NCBI RefSeq assembly: GCF_016889705.1
Contig: NZ_CP069526.1
Coordinates: 6,262,001-6,326,000 of the forward strand
DNA length: 64,000 bases
Direction: 5' to 3'
Source: Amycolatopsis sp. FDAARGOS 1241
Lineage (GTDB): Bacteria; Actinomycetota; Actinomycetes; Mycobacteriales; Pseudonocardiaceae
This document shows positions 16,218-27,243 of the stretch, in pieces. Positions within the stretch are counted from its first letter, which is position 1; each line of letters begins with the position of its first letter. The notes under the pieces were generated by a model, which saw only the letters and a program-made list of their open reading frames with translations, made no database searches and was not told the DNA's origin. Position numbers and translations under genes: made by a program.

Positions 16218-16325
16218 GCCCACGACTCTTCGGCAGTCCGGATCCGCTGTCCAAGAACTGGTCGGCATCCCGTCATCGCGAAACGGCATGACGGCGGGCG
16301 CCGGTCGCTCGGTACCGTTCATCCG

Positions 16326-17225
16326 GTGAACGATCTCGGGACCGACCTCGAGCTCCGCCTGGTGCGGTACTTCACGGTCGTGGCGAAGCACCTGAACTTC
16401 GGTCGGGCCACGGCCGAGCTGCACCTGGCGCAGCCGGCGCTGAGCCGCCGGATCCAGCGCCTGGAAGACCGGCTCGGCGTGCGCCCGCTCGACCGCATTC
16501 GGCAGGGCAGCCGGCTCACCGAGGCCGGCGAGGCGTTCCTCTCTCCGGCGCGGGCGCTCCTGGAGGCCGCGCGGCAGGCGGCGCTCACCGCCCGCGCCTT
16601 CGCCCCGGCCGGCAAGGTCCTCATCGGGTACGTCGAAGACCTGGTCATCACCCCCGCCGTCCGCGAGCTGCGCAGCCGGCACCCCCGGGCCGAGATCGGC
16701 ACGCGCCACCTCGAGTGCTTCGACGAGCGCGCATTCGCCGAAGGCCAGGTGGACGTCCTGGTCGTGCGGGACCCCCAGTTCGTCCCGGCCGGCGAGGCCC
16801 GGGCGACCGTGCTCTACGAGGAGCCGCGGATGCTGGTGGTGCCGGCCGGCCACCACCTGGCCGGCCGCGCGTCGGTGACCCCGGACGACTTCGCCCCCGG
16901 CGAGTCGCTGCTCTGCCCGCACGGTGGCACCCGCGCGATCTAGCCGACCGACGCCTACCGCCGGAGCGATCCGGGCCCGATCTCGGCCGGGCCGGTCACC
17001 GAGAGCTTCGCGGACCGGCTCGAACTCGTGGCGAGCGGCCAGGCGGTCGCGGTCCTGCCGGTCGGCGACCGGCGCAGCTCCCTGCGCACCGACCTTGCCA
17101 CGGTTCCCGTCTGGGACATCCCCGCCAGCAAGGTCGTGGTCGCCACGCGGGCCGGCGATCCGAATTCGCTGGTCGCCGGGTTCGTCCAGGCCGCTCGGGC
17201 CCACCTCACCGGCACCGCGGCCTGA
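16326..17225 (+). pseudogene. LysR family regulator interrupted by an in-frame TAG
   Basis: GTG start. The HTH is LVRYFTVVAKHLNFGRATAELHLAQPALSRRIQRLEDRLG and the effector domain runs to residue ~205, where TAG (16941-16943) interrupts after CPHGGTRAI. The same frame continues to a natural stop at 17225 with a typical LysR C-terminus (ESFADRLELVASGQAVAVLPVGD ... VVVATRAGDPNSLVAGFVQAARAH). So a single nonsense change (or base error) is the only lesion, and full length would be 299 residues. It is divergent from the broken SDR pair it probably regulated, which fits shared loss of function. Confidence 0.8.
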
Positions 17226-17828
17226 TCAGCCGGCCGGCCCGGTGAGCCGGGTCTCCAGGGTGTGGGCCCACTCGCGGACGATCTGCCGCCGGCGGCGGGT
17301 GTCGTCGGTGAGGAGGTTGGCGAGGCCGAGGCCGCGGGCCAGGTCCAGGGTGGCTTGGACCAGTTCGCGGACCCCGGGCCGCGACTCGTCGACGCCCAGC
17401 AGCTCCACCGTCACCCGGTGCGCCTCGCGCCCGACGCGCGCCTCCAGCGGCACCAGCCTGCCGCGCAGCTGCTCATCGGTCGACGCCACGACCCACAGCT
17501 GCAGCGCGGCGCGGAACATCGGCCCGGTGTAGAGGTTCAGCACCATCTCCACCACGCGTTCGATACGCGACGGCCCGGTCGGCAGCCCGGCCGCCTGCGT
17601 GCGCAGCTCGGTGATCTGCGCTTCGCCGAGCAGCTCGACGGCCGCCGCGACGAGGTCCTCGCGCGTCGGGAAGTGGTGTTGCGCGGCGCCGCGCGACACG
17701 CCGGCCCGCTCGGCGATCACGGCCACGGTCACACCGTGCCAGCCGAGCTCACCGAGGCAGTCGATGGCGGCCTCGATGAGCCGCCGGCGCGTCGTGCGGC
17801 TGCGCTCCTGCTGCGGTTCGCGGAGCAT
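17226..17828 (-). CDS. TetR family regulator of the atu-like operon
   Basis: 200 residues from ATG 17828, which overlaps by 1 nt the stop of the upstream SDR gene (TGATG). HTH at ~10-55 (RRRLIEAAIDCLGELGWHGVTVAVIAERAGVSRGAAQHHFPTREDLV). It is the last gene of an eight-gene acyl-CoA operon, and its stop abuts the convergent LysR stop with no gap. In Pseudomonas a TetR protein (AtuR) controls the atu genes, and this is the likely counterpart here. The dyad at 27152-27169, at the operon head, is its best candidate operator. Confidence 0.88.
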   Translation of the reverse strand: MLREPQQERSRTTRRRLIEAAIDCLGELGWHGVTVAVIAERAGVSRGAAQHHFPTREDLVAAAVELLGEAQITELRTQAAGLPTGPSRIERVVEMVLNLYTGPMFRAALQLWVVASTDEQLRGRLVPLEARVGREAHRVTVELLGVDESRPGVRELVQATLDLARGLGLANLLTDDTRRRRQIVREWAHTLETRLTGPAG

Positions 17829-18667
17829 CAGGCCGGATCGACCCAGAAGTCGAGCTGCAGGTCGTCTTCCGCCGGGCCGATCCGGTACTTCGCGAAGTCC
17901 GTGACGCCTTCCGCGCGCAGCACCTCGTCGTCGAGGAAGAAGTTGCCGGTGGTCTCGCGGCTGGGGCGAGTGAGGATCGCATACGCGGCGTCGGCCATGA
18001 TCTCCGGCGTGCGGCTGCGGTTCGCGAGCTGGGCGCCCACGACGTTGCGAATCGCCGCGGTGTCGATCGTGGTGCGCGGCCACAGCGAGTTCGCAGCGAT
18101 GCCGTCGCCCTTCAGCTCCGCCGCGAGCCCGACGGTCACCAGGCTCATCGAGTACTTCGCGATGCTGTACGCGAGGTGCCCGGCCGTGAACCACTTCTCG
18201 TCCAGGCTGATCGGCGGCGACAGCGTGAGCACGTGGGGGTTGGCCGACTTGCGCAGGTGCGGAATCGCGAGCTTGGAGAGCAGGAAGGTGCCGCGCGCGT
18301 TGATGTCCTGCATCAGGTCGTAGCGCTTCATGCTGACCTGCTCGGTCGGGGTCAGGTCGATGGCGCTCGCGTTGTTCACCGCGATGTCGAGGCCACCGAA
18401 CTGCTCGACCGTCTTGGCCACCGCGGCCGCCACGCCCTCGTCGTCGCGGACGTCGCCGACGATCGGCAGCGCCTTGCCGCCCGCTTTCTCGATCGCCTCC
18501 GCGGCGGTGTAGATCGTGCCGGGCAGCTTCGGGTGCGGTTCGGCGGTCTTGGCCAGCAGCGCCACGTTGGCACCGTCTGCGGCCGCGCGCAGGGCGATGG
18601 CCTCGCCGATGCCGCGGCTGCCGCCGGACATGATGATCGTGCGGCCCGCGAGAGTTCGTTCAGCCAT
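17828..18667 (-). CDS. SDR oxidoreductase, HSDL2-like
   Basis: 279 residues. TGxxxGIG-type cofactor site SGGSRGIGEAIALRAAADGANV, NNAS, and the YSIAKYSMS active-site Tyr/Lys. The long insertion after the cofactor site (KTAEPHPKLPGTIYTAAEAIEKAGGKALPIVGDVRD) is characteristic of hydroxysteroid dehydrogenase-like 2 proteins. ATG 18667 is preferred over the GTG at 18676 because AGGAG lies 8 nt upstream. It should oxidise or reduce a hydroxyacyl-CoA or alcohol intermediate in the operon's pathway; SDRs AtuB and AtuG fill such slots in the Pseudomonas atu cluster. Confidence 0.88.
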   Translation of the reverse strand: MAERTLAGRTIIMSGGSRGIGEAIALRAAADGANVALLAKTAEPHPKLPGTIYTAAEAIEKAGGKALPIVGDVRDDEGVAAAVAKTVEQFGGLDIAVNNASAIDLTPTEQVSMKRYDLMQDINARGTFLLSKLAIPHLRKSANPHVLTLSPPISLDEKWFTAGHLAYSIAKYSMSLVTVGLAAELKGDGIAANSLWPRTTIDTAAIRNVVGAQLANRSRTPEIMADAAYAILTRPSRETTGNFFLDDEVLRAEGVTDFAKYRIGPAEDDLQLDFWVDPA

Positions 18668-18678
18668 TCCGGACACTC

Positions 18679-19841
18679 CTAGTAGGACTTCGGCAGCCCG
18701 AGGCTGTGCTGCCCGACGAAGTTGAGCACCATCTCGCGGCTCACCGGGGCGATCCGCCCCAGCCGCACCGCCGTGACGAGCGTGCCGAGGCCGTACTCGG
18801 ACGCGAGCCCGTTGCCGCCGTGGGTCTGCACGGCCTGGTCCACGGCACGGATCGCCACCTCGGCGGCGGCGTACTTGGCCATGTTCGCCGACTCACCCGA
18901 GGCGAAGTCGTCACCGGAGTCGTAGAGCGAAGCCGCCTTCTGGGTCATCAGCTTCGCCAGCTCCAGCTCGATCTTGATCTGCGCGAGCGGGTGCGCCAGG
19001 CCCTGGTGCGACCCGATCGGCGCGCCCCACACCTGGCGTTCGTTGGCGTAGGCCACGGCCTTGTCGAGCGCGTAGCGCGCCGTGCCGAGCGAGAAGGAAG
19101 CGCCCATGATGCGCTCGGGGTTGAGGCCCGCGAACAGCTGCGCGATCGCCGCGTCCTCCTCCCCCACCAGCGCTTCGGCAGGTAGGTGGACGTCATCGAG
19201 GAACAGGGAGAACTGGTTCTCCGGCGCGACGAGGTCCATCTCGATCTTGCGCCACTCGAAACCCGGCGCGTCGGTGGGCACGATGTAGAGCGCGGGCTTG
19301 AGGCGGCCCGTCTTCGCGTCCTCCGTGCGGCCGACCACGAGCACGGCGTCGGCTTCGTCCACGCCGGAGATGAAGACCTTGCGTCCACTCAGGACCCAGT
19401 CGCCGCCGTCGCGGCGCGCGGTCGTGGTGATCTTGTGCGAGTTGGACCCGGCGTCGGGTTCGGTGATGGCGAAGACCATCTTCTTGCTGCCGTCGGCGAT
19501 CCCGGGCAGCCACTGCTTCTTCTGCTCGTCGGTGCCGAAGCGCGAGATCACCGTGCCGCAGATCGCCGGGGAGACGACCATAAGCAGCAACGGCGAGCCC
19601 GCGGCGGCGAACTCCTCCAGCACCGCGGCGAGATCCGCGATCCCCGCGCCGCCGCCGCCGTACTCCTCGGGCAGGTTCACGCCGAGGTAGCCCAGCCGGC
19701 CGGCCTCGGTCCACAGCTCGACGGTCTTCTCGTCCGCGCGGGCCTTCCTCGCGTAGTACTCGTGCCCGTACTTGCGCCCGAGTTCCGCGGCCGCCTTGCG
19801 CAGCGCGACGCGCTCCTCGGGTTCGACGAAGTTCATCGCGT

Positions 19842-19845
<4 letters not shown>
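18679..19845 (-). CDS. Acyl-CoA dehydrogenase
   Basis: 388 residues; ATG 19845 overlaps the stop of the biotin carboxylase gene (ATGA). Acyl-CoA dehydrogenase signatures: EEYGGGGAGIADLAAVLEE, FAITEPDAGSNSHKITTTA (FAD/substrate loop) and the C-terminal QTHGGNGLASEYGLGTLVTAVRLGRIAPVSREM. FAD-dependent alpha,beta-desaturation of an acyl-CoA. One of two paralogous dehydrogenases in the operon, which suggests two desaturation steps or two chain types. 11 nt upstream of the SDR gene. Confidence 0.92.
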
Positions 19846-21794
<1,949 letters not shown>

Positions 21795-21804
21795 GACTGC
21801 ACCC

Positions 21805-23406
21805 CTACATCCGGAAGACGCCGAAACCACCGTCGGCGCCCTTCACTGGTCCGTTGTGGATCGCCGACAGGCTGAGCCCGAGCACGGTGCGCGTGTCGCG
21901 CGGGTCGATGATGCCGTCGTCGTAGAGCATGCCCGAAAGGAACATCGGCATCGACTCGGCCTCGATCTGGTTTTCGACCATCGCGCGCATCGCCGCGTCG
22001 TTCTCCTCGCTGTACTCCTGCCCACGGCTCGCCGCCGCCGCGCGAGCCACGATGGACAGCACGCCGGCCAGCTGTGCCGGGCCCATCACGGCCGACTTCG
22101 CGCTCGGCCAGACGAAGAGGAACCTCGGGTCGTAGGCGCGCCCGCACATGCCGTAGTGCCCGGCGCCGTAGGACGCTCCCATGAGGACGGACAGGTGCGG
22201 CACCTTCGAATTCGACACCGCGTTGATCATCATCGCACCGTGCTTGATGATGCCACCCTGCTCGTACTCCTTGCCGACCATGTAGCCCGTGGTGTTGTGC
22301 AGGAACACCAGCGGTGTGTCGATCTGGTTGGCCAGCTGGATGAACTGCGCGGCCTTCTGCGACTCCTCGCTGAAGAGCACGCCACGGGCGTTGGCGAGGA
22401 TCCCGACCGGGTAGCCGTGGATGCTCGCCCAGCCGGTGACGAGGCTCGGGCCGTAGAGCGGCTTGAACTCGTCGAAGTCGGAGCCGTCGACCACGCGGGC
22501 GATGACCTCGCGCGGGTCGAAGGGCACCTTGAGGTCGCTTGGCACGATGCCGAGCAGGTCGTCGGGGTCGAACAGGGGCTCGGCGTAGCCGGGCTTGGGC
22601 GCCGGGCCCTGCTTGCGCCAGTTGAGCCGCTTGATGATGCCGCGGCCCAGCCGGATCGCGTCCTGCTCGTCGACGGCGAGGTAGTCGGCCAGGCCCGACG
22701 TGCGGGCGTGCATTTCGGCGCCGCCCAGCGATTCGTCGTCGGACTCTTCACCGGTCGCCATCTTCACCAGCGGCGGGCCGCCGAGGAACACCTTCGCGCG
22801 TTCTTTGACCATCACCACGTAGTCGGACATGCCCGGCAGGTACGCGCCGCCGGCGGTCGAGTTGCCGAAGACCAGCGCGACGGTCGGCACCTTCGCCGCC
22901 GACGAGCGCGTGAGGTCGCGGAAGATCCGGCCGCCGGGGATGAAGATCTCCTTCTGCGTCGGCAGGTCCGCGCCGCCCGACTCGACGAGGTTGATCACCG
23001 GCAGCCGGTTCTGCGCCGCGATGTCGGCCGCGCGGAACGACTTCTTCGTGGTCCACGGGTTGCTGGCGCCGCCCTTGACCGTCGGGTCGCTCGCGGAGAT
23101 GAGGCACTCCACGCCTTCCACCACGCCGATGCCGGTGACCACGCTCGCGCCGACGCGGTAGTCCGACCCCCAGGCTGCCAGTGGTGACAGCTCCAGGAAC
23201 GGCGAGTCCTCGTCGAGCAGCAGCTCGATCCGCTCGCGGGCCAGGAGCTTGCCGCGCTTGCGGTGGCGCTCCACGTACTTCTCGCCGCCACCGGCGACGG
23301 CCTTCGCCTGCTCGGTGTCGATCTCGGCGAGCTTCTCCAGCATGGCCTCGCGGTTCGCGGTGAATTCACCGGTGCGAGTGTCCACGGTGGACCTGAGTGC
23401 GGTCAT
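21805..23406 (-). CDS. Acyl-CoA carboxylase carboxyltransferase beta subunit (MCC/geranyl-CoA carboxylase-like)
   Basis: 533 residues. Carboxyltransferase folds with VESGGADLPTQKEIFIPGGRIFRD, FGNSTAGGAYLPGMSDYVVMV, LHNTTGYMVGKEYEQGGIIKHGAMMINAVS and MGASYGAGHYGMCGRAYDPRFLFVWPSAKSAVMG. The last blocks match 3-methylcrotonyl-CoA and geranyl-CoA carboxylase beta subunits better than propionyl- or acetyl-CoA carboxylases. The gene overlaps the upstream dehydrogenase by ATGA and is followed 10 nt later by its alpha subunit. In the context of AtuA, a branched 3-methyl-2-enoyl-CoA substrate is the best inference. Confidence 0.9.
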   Translation of the reverse strand: MTALRSTVDTRTGEFTANREAMLEKLAEIDTEQAKAVAGGGEKYVERHRKRGKLLARERIELLLDEDSPFLELSPLAAWGSDYRVGASVVTGIGVVEGVECLISASDPTVKGGASNPWTTKKSFRAADIAAQNRLPVINLVESGGADLPTQKEIFIPGGRIFRDLTRSSAAKVPTVALVFGNSTAGGAYLPGMSDYVVMVKERAKVFLGGPPLVKMATGEESDDESLGGAEMHARTSGLADYLAVDEQDAIRLGRGIIKRLNWRKQGPAPKPGYAEPLFDPDDLLGIVPSDLKVPFDPREVIARVVDGSDFDEFKPLYGPSLVTGWASIHGYPVGILANARGVLFSEESQKAAQFIQLANQIDTPLVFLHNTTGYMVGKEYEQGGIIKHGAMMINAVSNSKVPHLSVLMGASYGAGHYGMCGRAYDPRFLFVWPSAKSAVMGPAQLAGVLSIVARAAAASRGQEYSEENDAAMRAMVENQIEAESMPMFLSGMLYDDGIIDPRDTRTVLGLSLSAIHNGPVKGADGGFGVFRM

Positions 23407-24554
23407 GCGGTGTATCCCAATCGCTTCGCGGCCAGTCCGGTGAGGATCTCGGTGGTGCCGCCGCCGATGCCGAGGATGCGGACGTCGCGGTAGTGCCGCT
23501 CCACTTCGGACTCGCGCAGATAGCCGAACCCGCCGTGCAGCTGCACGGCCTCGTTGACGACCCATTCGGCCGCTTCGACGGCAGTGTTCTTGGCGAAGCA
23601 CGCCTCGGCGATCACTTCTTCGCCGGAGACGTGGCGGACGGCGGTCTGCCGCGCGTAGGTGCGCGCGACGTCGGTCTTGCGTGCCATCTCGGTGAGCTTG
23701 TGCTGCACGACCTGGCGCGAGATGAGCGGACGGCCGAACGTCTCCCGCAACCGGCACCAGTCGAGCGTGAGGTCGAGCGCCCGCTGCGCGTGGGCGTAGG
23801 CCTGCACCGCGAGCGAGAGCCGTTCGGTCACGAACTGCGTGGCCACCTGTGCGAAGCCGCTGTTCTCGGCACCCACGAGGTTCTCGGCCGGTACCCGGAC
23901 GTCCACGTAGGACAGTTCGGCGGTGTCGGAACAGGCCCAGCCCATCTTCTCCAGCTTGCGCGACACCGTGAACCCCGGAGTGCCGCGTTCGACGACGAGC
24001 AGCGAAAGACCGTGCGCCCCCTCGCCACCCGTGCGGACCACAGTGGTCACGAAGTCGGCGCGGCACCCGGAGGTGATGAACGTCTTGGCGCCGTTGACCA
24101 CGTACTCGTCGCCCTCGCGCACGGCGGTGGTACGGAGGCCCGCGACATCCGACCCGCCGTCGGGTTCCGTGACCGCGAGCGAGCCGATCTTGGTGCCGTC
24201 GAGCGCCGGACGCACCCAGCGTTCGATCTGCACCGGGTCACCGGCCTCGGCGAGGTGCGGCACGGCGATGCCGCACGTGAACAGCGAGGCGAACAGCCCG
24301 CCGGAGCCGCCGGCGTAGTGCAGCTCCTCGGCGACCACGAGGGCATCGAGGTAGTTGCCGTCGCCACCACCCACGGCCTCGGGGAACCCGACGCCGAGCA
24401 GGCCGAGGTCACCGGCCTTGCGGTGCAGCTCGCGCGGCAGCTCGCCCGCGCGTTCCCACTCGTCGAGGTGCGGCAGCACGTCCTTCTCGACGAACCGGCG
24501 CACCGTCGCGCGCAGTTCCTTGCGCTCCGGCGTCGCGAACGGGTCCACGATCAC
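23403..24554 (-). CDS. Acyl-CoA dehydrogenase (second paralogue)
   Basis: 383 residues starting at a GTG that overlaps the AtuA stop (GTGA). Motifs: LAVTEPDGGSDVAGLRTTA, ITSGCRADFVTTVVRTGG, RETFGRPLISRQVVQHKLTEM and the C-terminal QLHGGFGYLRESEVERHYRDVRILGIGGGTTEI, the isovaleryl/citronellyl-CoA dehydrogenase type. In P. aeruginosa the citronellyl-CoA dehydrogenase AtuD sits beside the geranyl-CoA carboxylase subunits, an arrangement mirrored here. Confidence 0.92.
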   Translation of the reverse strand: MIVDPFATPERKELRATVRRFVEKDVLPHLDEWERAGELPRELHRKAGDLGLLGVGFPEAVGGGDGNYLDALVVAEELHYAGGSGGLFASLFTCGIAVPHLAEAGDPVQIERWVRPALDGTKIGSLAVTEPDGGSDVAGLRTTAVREGDEYVVNGAKTFITSGCRADFVTTVVRTGGEGAHGLSLLVVERGTPGFTVSRKLEKMGWACSDTAELSYVDVRVPAENLVGAENSGFAQVATQFVTERLSLAVQAYAHAQRALDLTLDWCRLRETFGRPLISRQVVQHKLTEMARKTDVARTYARQTAVRHVSGEEVIAEACFAKNTAVEAAEWVVNEAVQLHGGFGYLRESEVERHYRDVRILGIGGGTTEILTGLAAKRLGYTA

Positions 24555-26311
24555 AGCAGGGCCTCCGGTACGTCGATCTCACGCGCCCGCAGCCATTCGC
24601 CGAACGCCTTGGCCTGCGGGTCGAACCGCGCCTGCGACGCCACGCCCTCACCGAGGATGCCGTCGACGACGAAGTTCATCGCCCACAGGTTCGGCAGCAG
24701 GTACCGCGTCACCGGCAGGTCGGCCGTCTCGGGCAGCAGCAGCCGGAACTCCGCGACGGTCAGCCGGTGCACGAGCCACCGCCACGCCTCTTCGGAGCGC
24801 ACCCACACACCGAGGTTGGCACTGCCGCCCTTGTCGCCCGAGCGAGCGCCGATCACGTGCCCGAGCGGGACGCGCCGCATCGGGCCCTCGGGCAACGGCT
24901 CGGGCAGCGCGGGTTCGTCCACTTCGGTCAGCGCGAGGGTCTTCGCAGACGGTGCGATGTCGACACGTCGACCGTCGGCCAGCACGGCGACGTGGGGCAC
25001 GGCGGCGGTGTCGACGTAAGCCGCCGAGTACACCCCGTAGGGCGAGGCGTCCGACGGCGGAGCGGTGACGTGGAAACCGGGGTAACTCGCGAGCGCCAGC
25101 TCCACCGCGGCCCCGCTGAACGCGCGGCCCGCGATCTTCGGGTCGGCGTCCTTGACCGCGACGTGCAGCAGCGCGCTGGCCTGTTCCTCGGTCTCGGCGT
25201 CGGGGTGGTCGGTGCGTGCGAGCGTCCAGCGCACCTCGGCCGGCGGCTTGCGCTCGAGAGCCGTCTCCAGCTGCTCGCGCACGAGCGCGGCTTTCTCCTC
25301 GATGTCGAGACCGGTGAGGACGAATGTCGTCTCGTTGCGGAACCCGCCGAGGCGGTTGAGCGCCACCTTGAGCGTGGGCGGCGGGGCTTCGCCGGTGACG
25401 CCGCTGATGCGCACGCGGTCGGGACCGTCCGGCGTGAGCCGGAGGGTGTCGAAGCGCGCGGTGACATCGGGGTTCGCGTAGCGCGCGCCGGTGATCTCGT
25501 ACAGCAGTTGCGCGGTGACGGTGCCGGTGTTCACGACACCGCCGGTGCCCGGGTGCTTGGTGATGACGCTGGAGCCGTCGGCGTGGATCTCGGCGATCGG
25601 GAAGCCCGGCACACCGATCGGCTGCTCGCGGAAGAACGCGTAGTTACCGCCGGTCGCCTGCGCACCGCATTCGATCACGTGCCCGGCCGCGACGGCGCCG
25701 GCCAGCGCGTCGTAGTCCTCGCGCGCCCACCCGAAATGCGCGGCGGCGGGCCCGACGATCACCGACGCGTCGGTGACCCGGCCGGTGACGACCACGTCGG
25801 CGCCCGCGTCGAGGCATTCGACGATGCCCCACGCACCGAGGTAGGCGTTGGCGGTCAACGGGCTGCGTTCTTGCGGGGTACCCGCACCCAGGCGAAACCC
25901 GAGCTCGTCGGCGCGACCGATCAGGTCGTCGCCTTCGACGTGGGCGATGGTCACGTCGACGTTCAGCTTCGCCGCCAGCTCGCGCAGGGCCTTCGCCAGC
26001 CCGGCCGGGTTGAGGCCCCCGGCGTTGGCGACGATCTTCACGCCCTTTTCCTTGGCCAGCGCGAGGTTTTCCTCCATCTGGCGCAGGAAGGTCTTGGCGT
26101 AGCCGCGTTCGGGGTCCTTCATGCGGTCGCGGCCGAGGATGAGCATGGTCAGCTCGGCGAGGTAGTCACCGGTGAGGACGTCGAGAGGACCGCCCGTGAG
26201 CATCTCGCGCACCGCGGAGAAGCGGTCGCCGTAGAAACCCGACGCGTTGCCGATGCGGAGGGGAGCGGCGTTCGCTGCCGCCCCCGCGGGGAGGAGTCCG
26301 TCGGCGGTCAT
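24551..26311 (-). CDS. AtuA family protein (acyclic terpene utilisation, DUF1446 type)
   Basis: 586 residues. The N-terminal ~450 residues match the AtuA/DUF1446 family (RIGNASGFYGDRFSAVREML, LTGDYLAELTMLILGRDRMKDPERGYAKTFLRQME, VTGRVTDASVIVGPAAAHFGWA, GNYAFFREQPIGVPGFPIAEIHADGSSVITKHPGTGG). A C-terminal extension (~480-586, RRVPLGHVIGARSGDKGGSANLGVW ... RYLLPNLWAMNFVVDGILGEGV) is typical of the fused form. Its biochemical role is unknown, but it is required for growth on acyclic terpenes in Pseudomonas. ATG overlaps the upstream gene by ATGA. Confidence 0.9.
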   Translation of the reverse strand: MTADGLLPAGAAANAAPLRIGNASGFYGDRFSAVREMLTGGPLDVLTGDYLAELTMLILGRDRMKDPERGYAKTFLRQMEENLALAKEKGVKIVANAGGLNPAGLAKALRELAAKLNVDVTIAHVEGDDLIGRADELGFRLGAGTPQERSPLTANAYLGAWGIVECLDAGADVVVTGRVTDASVIVGPAAAHFGWAREDYDALAGAVAAGHVIECGAQATGGNYAFFREQPIGVPGFPIAEIHADGSSVITKHPGTGGVVNTGTVTAQLLYEITGARYANPDVTARFDTLRLTPDGPDRVRISGVTGEAPPPTLKVALNRLGGFRNETTFVLTGLDIEEKAALVREQLETALERKPPAEVRWTLARTDHPDAETEEQASALLHVAVKDADPKIAGRAFSGAAVELALASYPGFHVTAPPSDASPYGVYSAAYVDTAAVPHVAVLADGRRVDIAPSAKTLALTEVDEPALPEPLPEGPMRRVPLGHVIGARSGDKGGSANLGVWVRSEEAWRWLVHRLTVAEFRLLLPETADLPVTRYLLPNLWAMNFVVDGILGEGVASQARFDPQAKAFGEWLRAREIDVPEALL

Positions 26312-27099
26312 GCGAACTGCCCCGGCTTCCGGCCTTCCCCGGGCGGGCCGGCGAAAGCTTGCGCGATGCCCAGCCACTCCTCGACGTCGGCGCCGGTGGC
26401 GACGAGGTCGGTGTCGGCGTGGTGGCGCCGGCGGGTGATCACGAGGCAGAAGTCCACGGCGCTGCCGGTGAGGCGCTGCTCGGCGTCCTCCGGGCCGAAC
26501 GCCCACGTGGTGCCGTCGGGCGCGGCGAGCTCGACGCGGAACTCTGCCGTGGGCGGGGCGAGGGAGTTGAGCTTGTAGGCGAAGTCGCGGGTGCGCGTAC
26601 CGAAACGCGCGATGTGCCACAGCCGGGCAGTGGGCTCACGGGTCACGCCGAGCGCGTCGACCACGTCCTGGCCGTGGGCCCAGGTTTCCATCATCCGCGC
26701 GGTCGCCATCGACGCGGCGCTCATCGGCGGGCCGTACCACGGCAGCTTCTGCCCGTCCGGCACGGCGGCGAGCGCCTCGGCCAGCTCCCGGCGGCCCGTG
26801 CGCCACTTTTCGAGCAGCTCGTCCTTCGGCCGGGCGGCGCCTTCCTCGGCCGCGAGGTCGACGTAGTTCTCCCCCACGCTCAGCAGGCTTTCCACTTCGG
26901 CCTGCCACTGCTCGGGGTGCGCCGCGGAGATCAGCGCCTTGCCGTCCGTCCACGCCAGGTGGGCGATCTGGTGGGCGACCGTCCAGCCCTGCGCGGGCGT
27001 CGGCCGCGCCCACTCCTCGGCCGGCAGGCCGGCCACCACGTCGTCGATCGTCTGCGATTCGGCTGCCAGATCCCCGAGGATCACGCCGAGATCAGCCAT
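26308..27099 (-). CDS. TIGR03084 family DinB-like metal-binding protein
   Basis: 263 residues. N-terminal DinB/maleylpyruvate-isomerase-like four-helix bundle with the histidine ligands in GWTVAHQIAHLAWTD and METWAHGQDVVDALG, and a C-terminal wHTH-like or SCP-like part. TIGR03084 proteins are frequent neighbours of AtuA and acyl-CoA genes in actinobacteria; some mycothiol-dependent enzymes share the fold, but no reaction is established. First gene of the minus-strand atu-like operon, divergent from the enoyl-CoA hydratase gene with 144 nt between starts. Confidence 0.88.
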   Translation of the reverse strand: MADLGVILGDLAAESQTIDDVVAGLPAEEWARPTPAQGWTVAHQIAHLAWTDGKALISAAHPEQWQAEVESLLSVGENYVDLAAEEGAARPKDELLEKWRTGRRELAEALAAVPDGQKLPWYGPPMSAASMATARMMETWAHGQDVVDALGVTREPTARLWHIARFGTRTRDFAYKLNSLAPPTAEFRVELAAPDGTTWAFGPEDAEQRLTGSAVDFCLVITRRRHHADTDLVATGADVEEWLGIAQAFAGPPGEGRKPGQFA

Positions 27100-27151
27100 C
27101 CTGCGCCTCCTTGCGTCCCTGTGGCCCAGCCTCGCACTGCCGGGACGGAAA

Positions 27152-27169
27152 AATCAAGCGCGCCTGATT
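27152..27169. promoter_or_regulatory. Candidate TetR operator of the atu-like divergon
   Basis: AATCAAGCGCGCCTGATT is an 18-bp dyad with a single mismatched pair, midway between the divergent TIGR03084 and enoyl-CoA hydratase genes. A consensus -35-like TTGACA follows at 27199-27204 facing the hydratase gene. The likely binder is the operon's own TetR protein (17226-17828). Confidence 0.6.
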
Positions 27170-27243
27170 GTTTTCTCCGGACGGGCGCGTGACCACTATT
27201 GACACATTGCCAGTAGCCCGCGGTTGTCCTACCGTTCAGTGCC

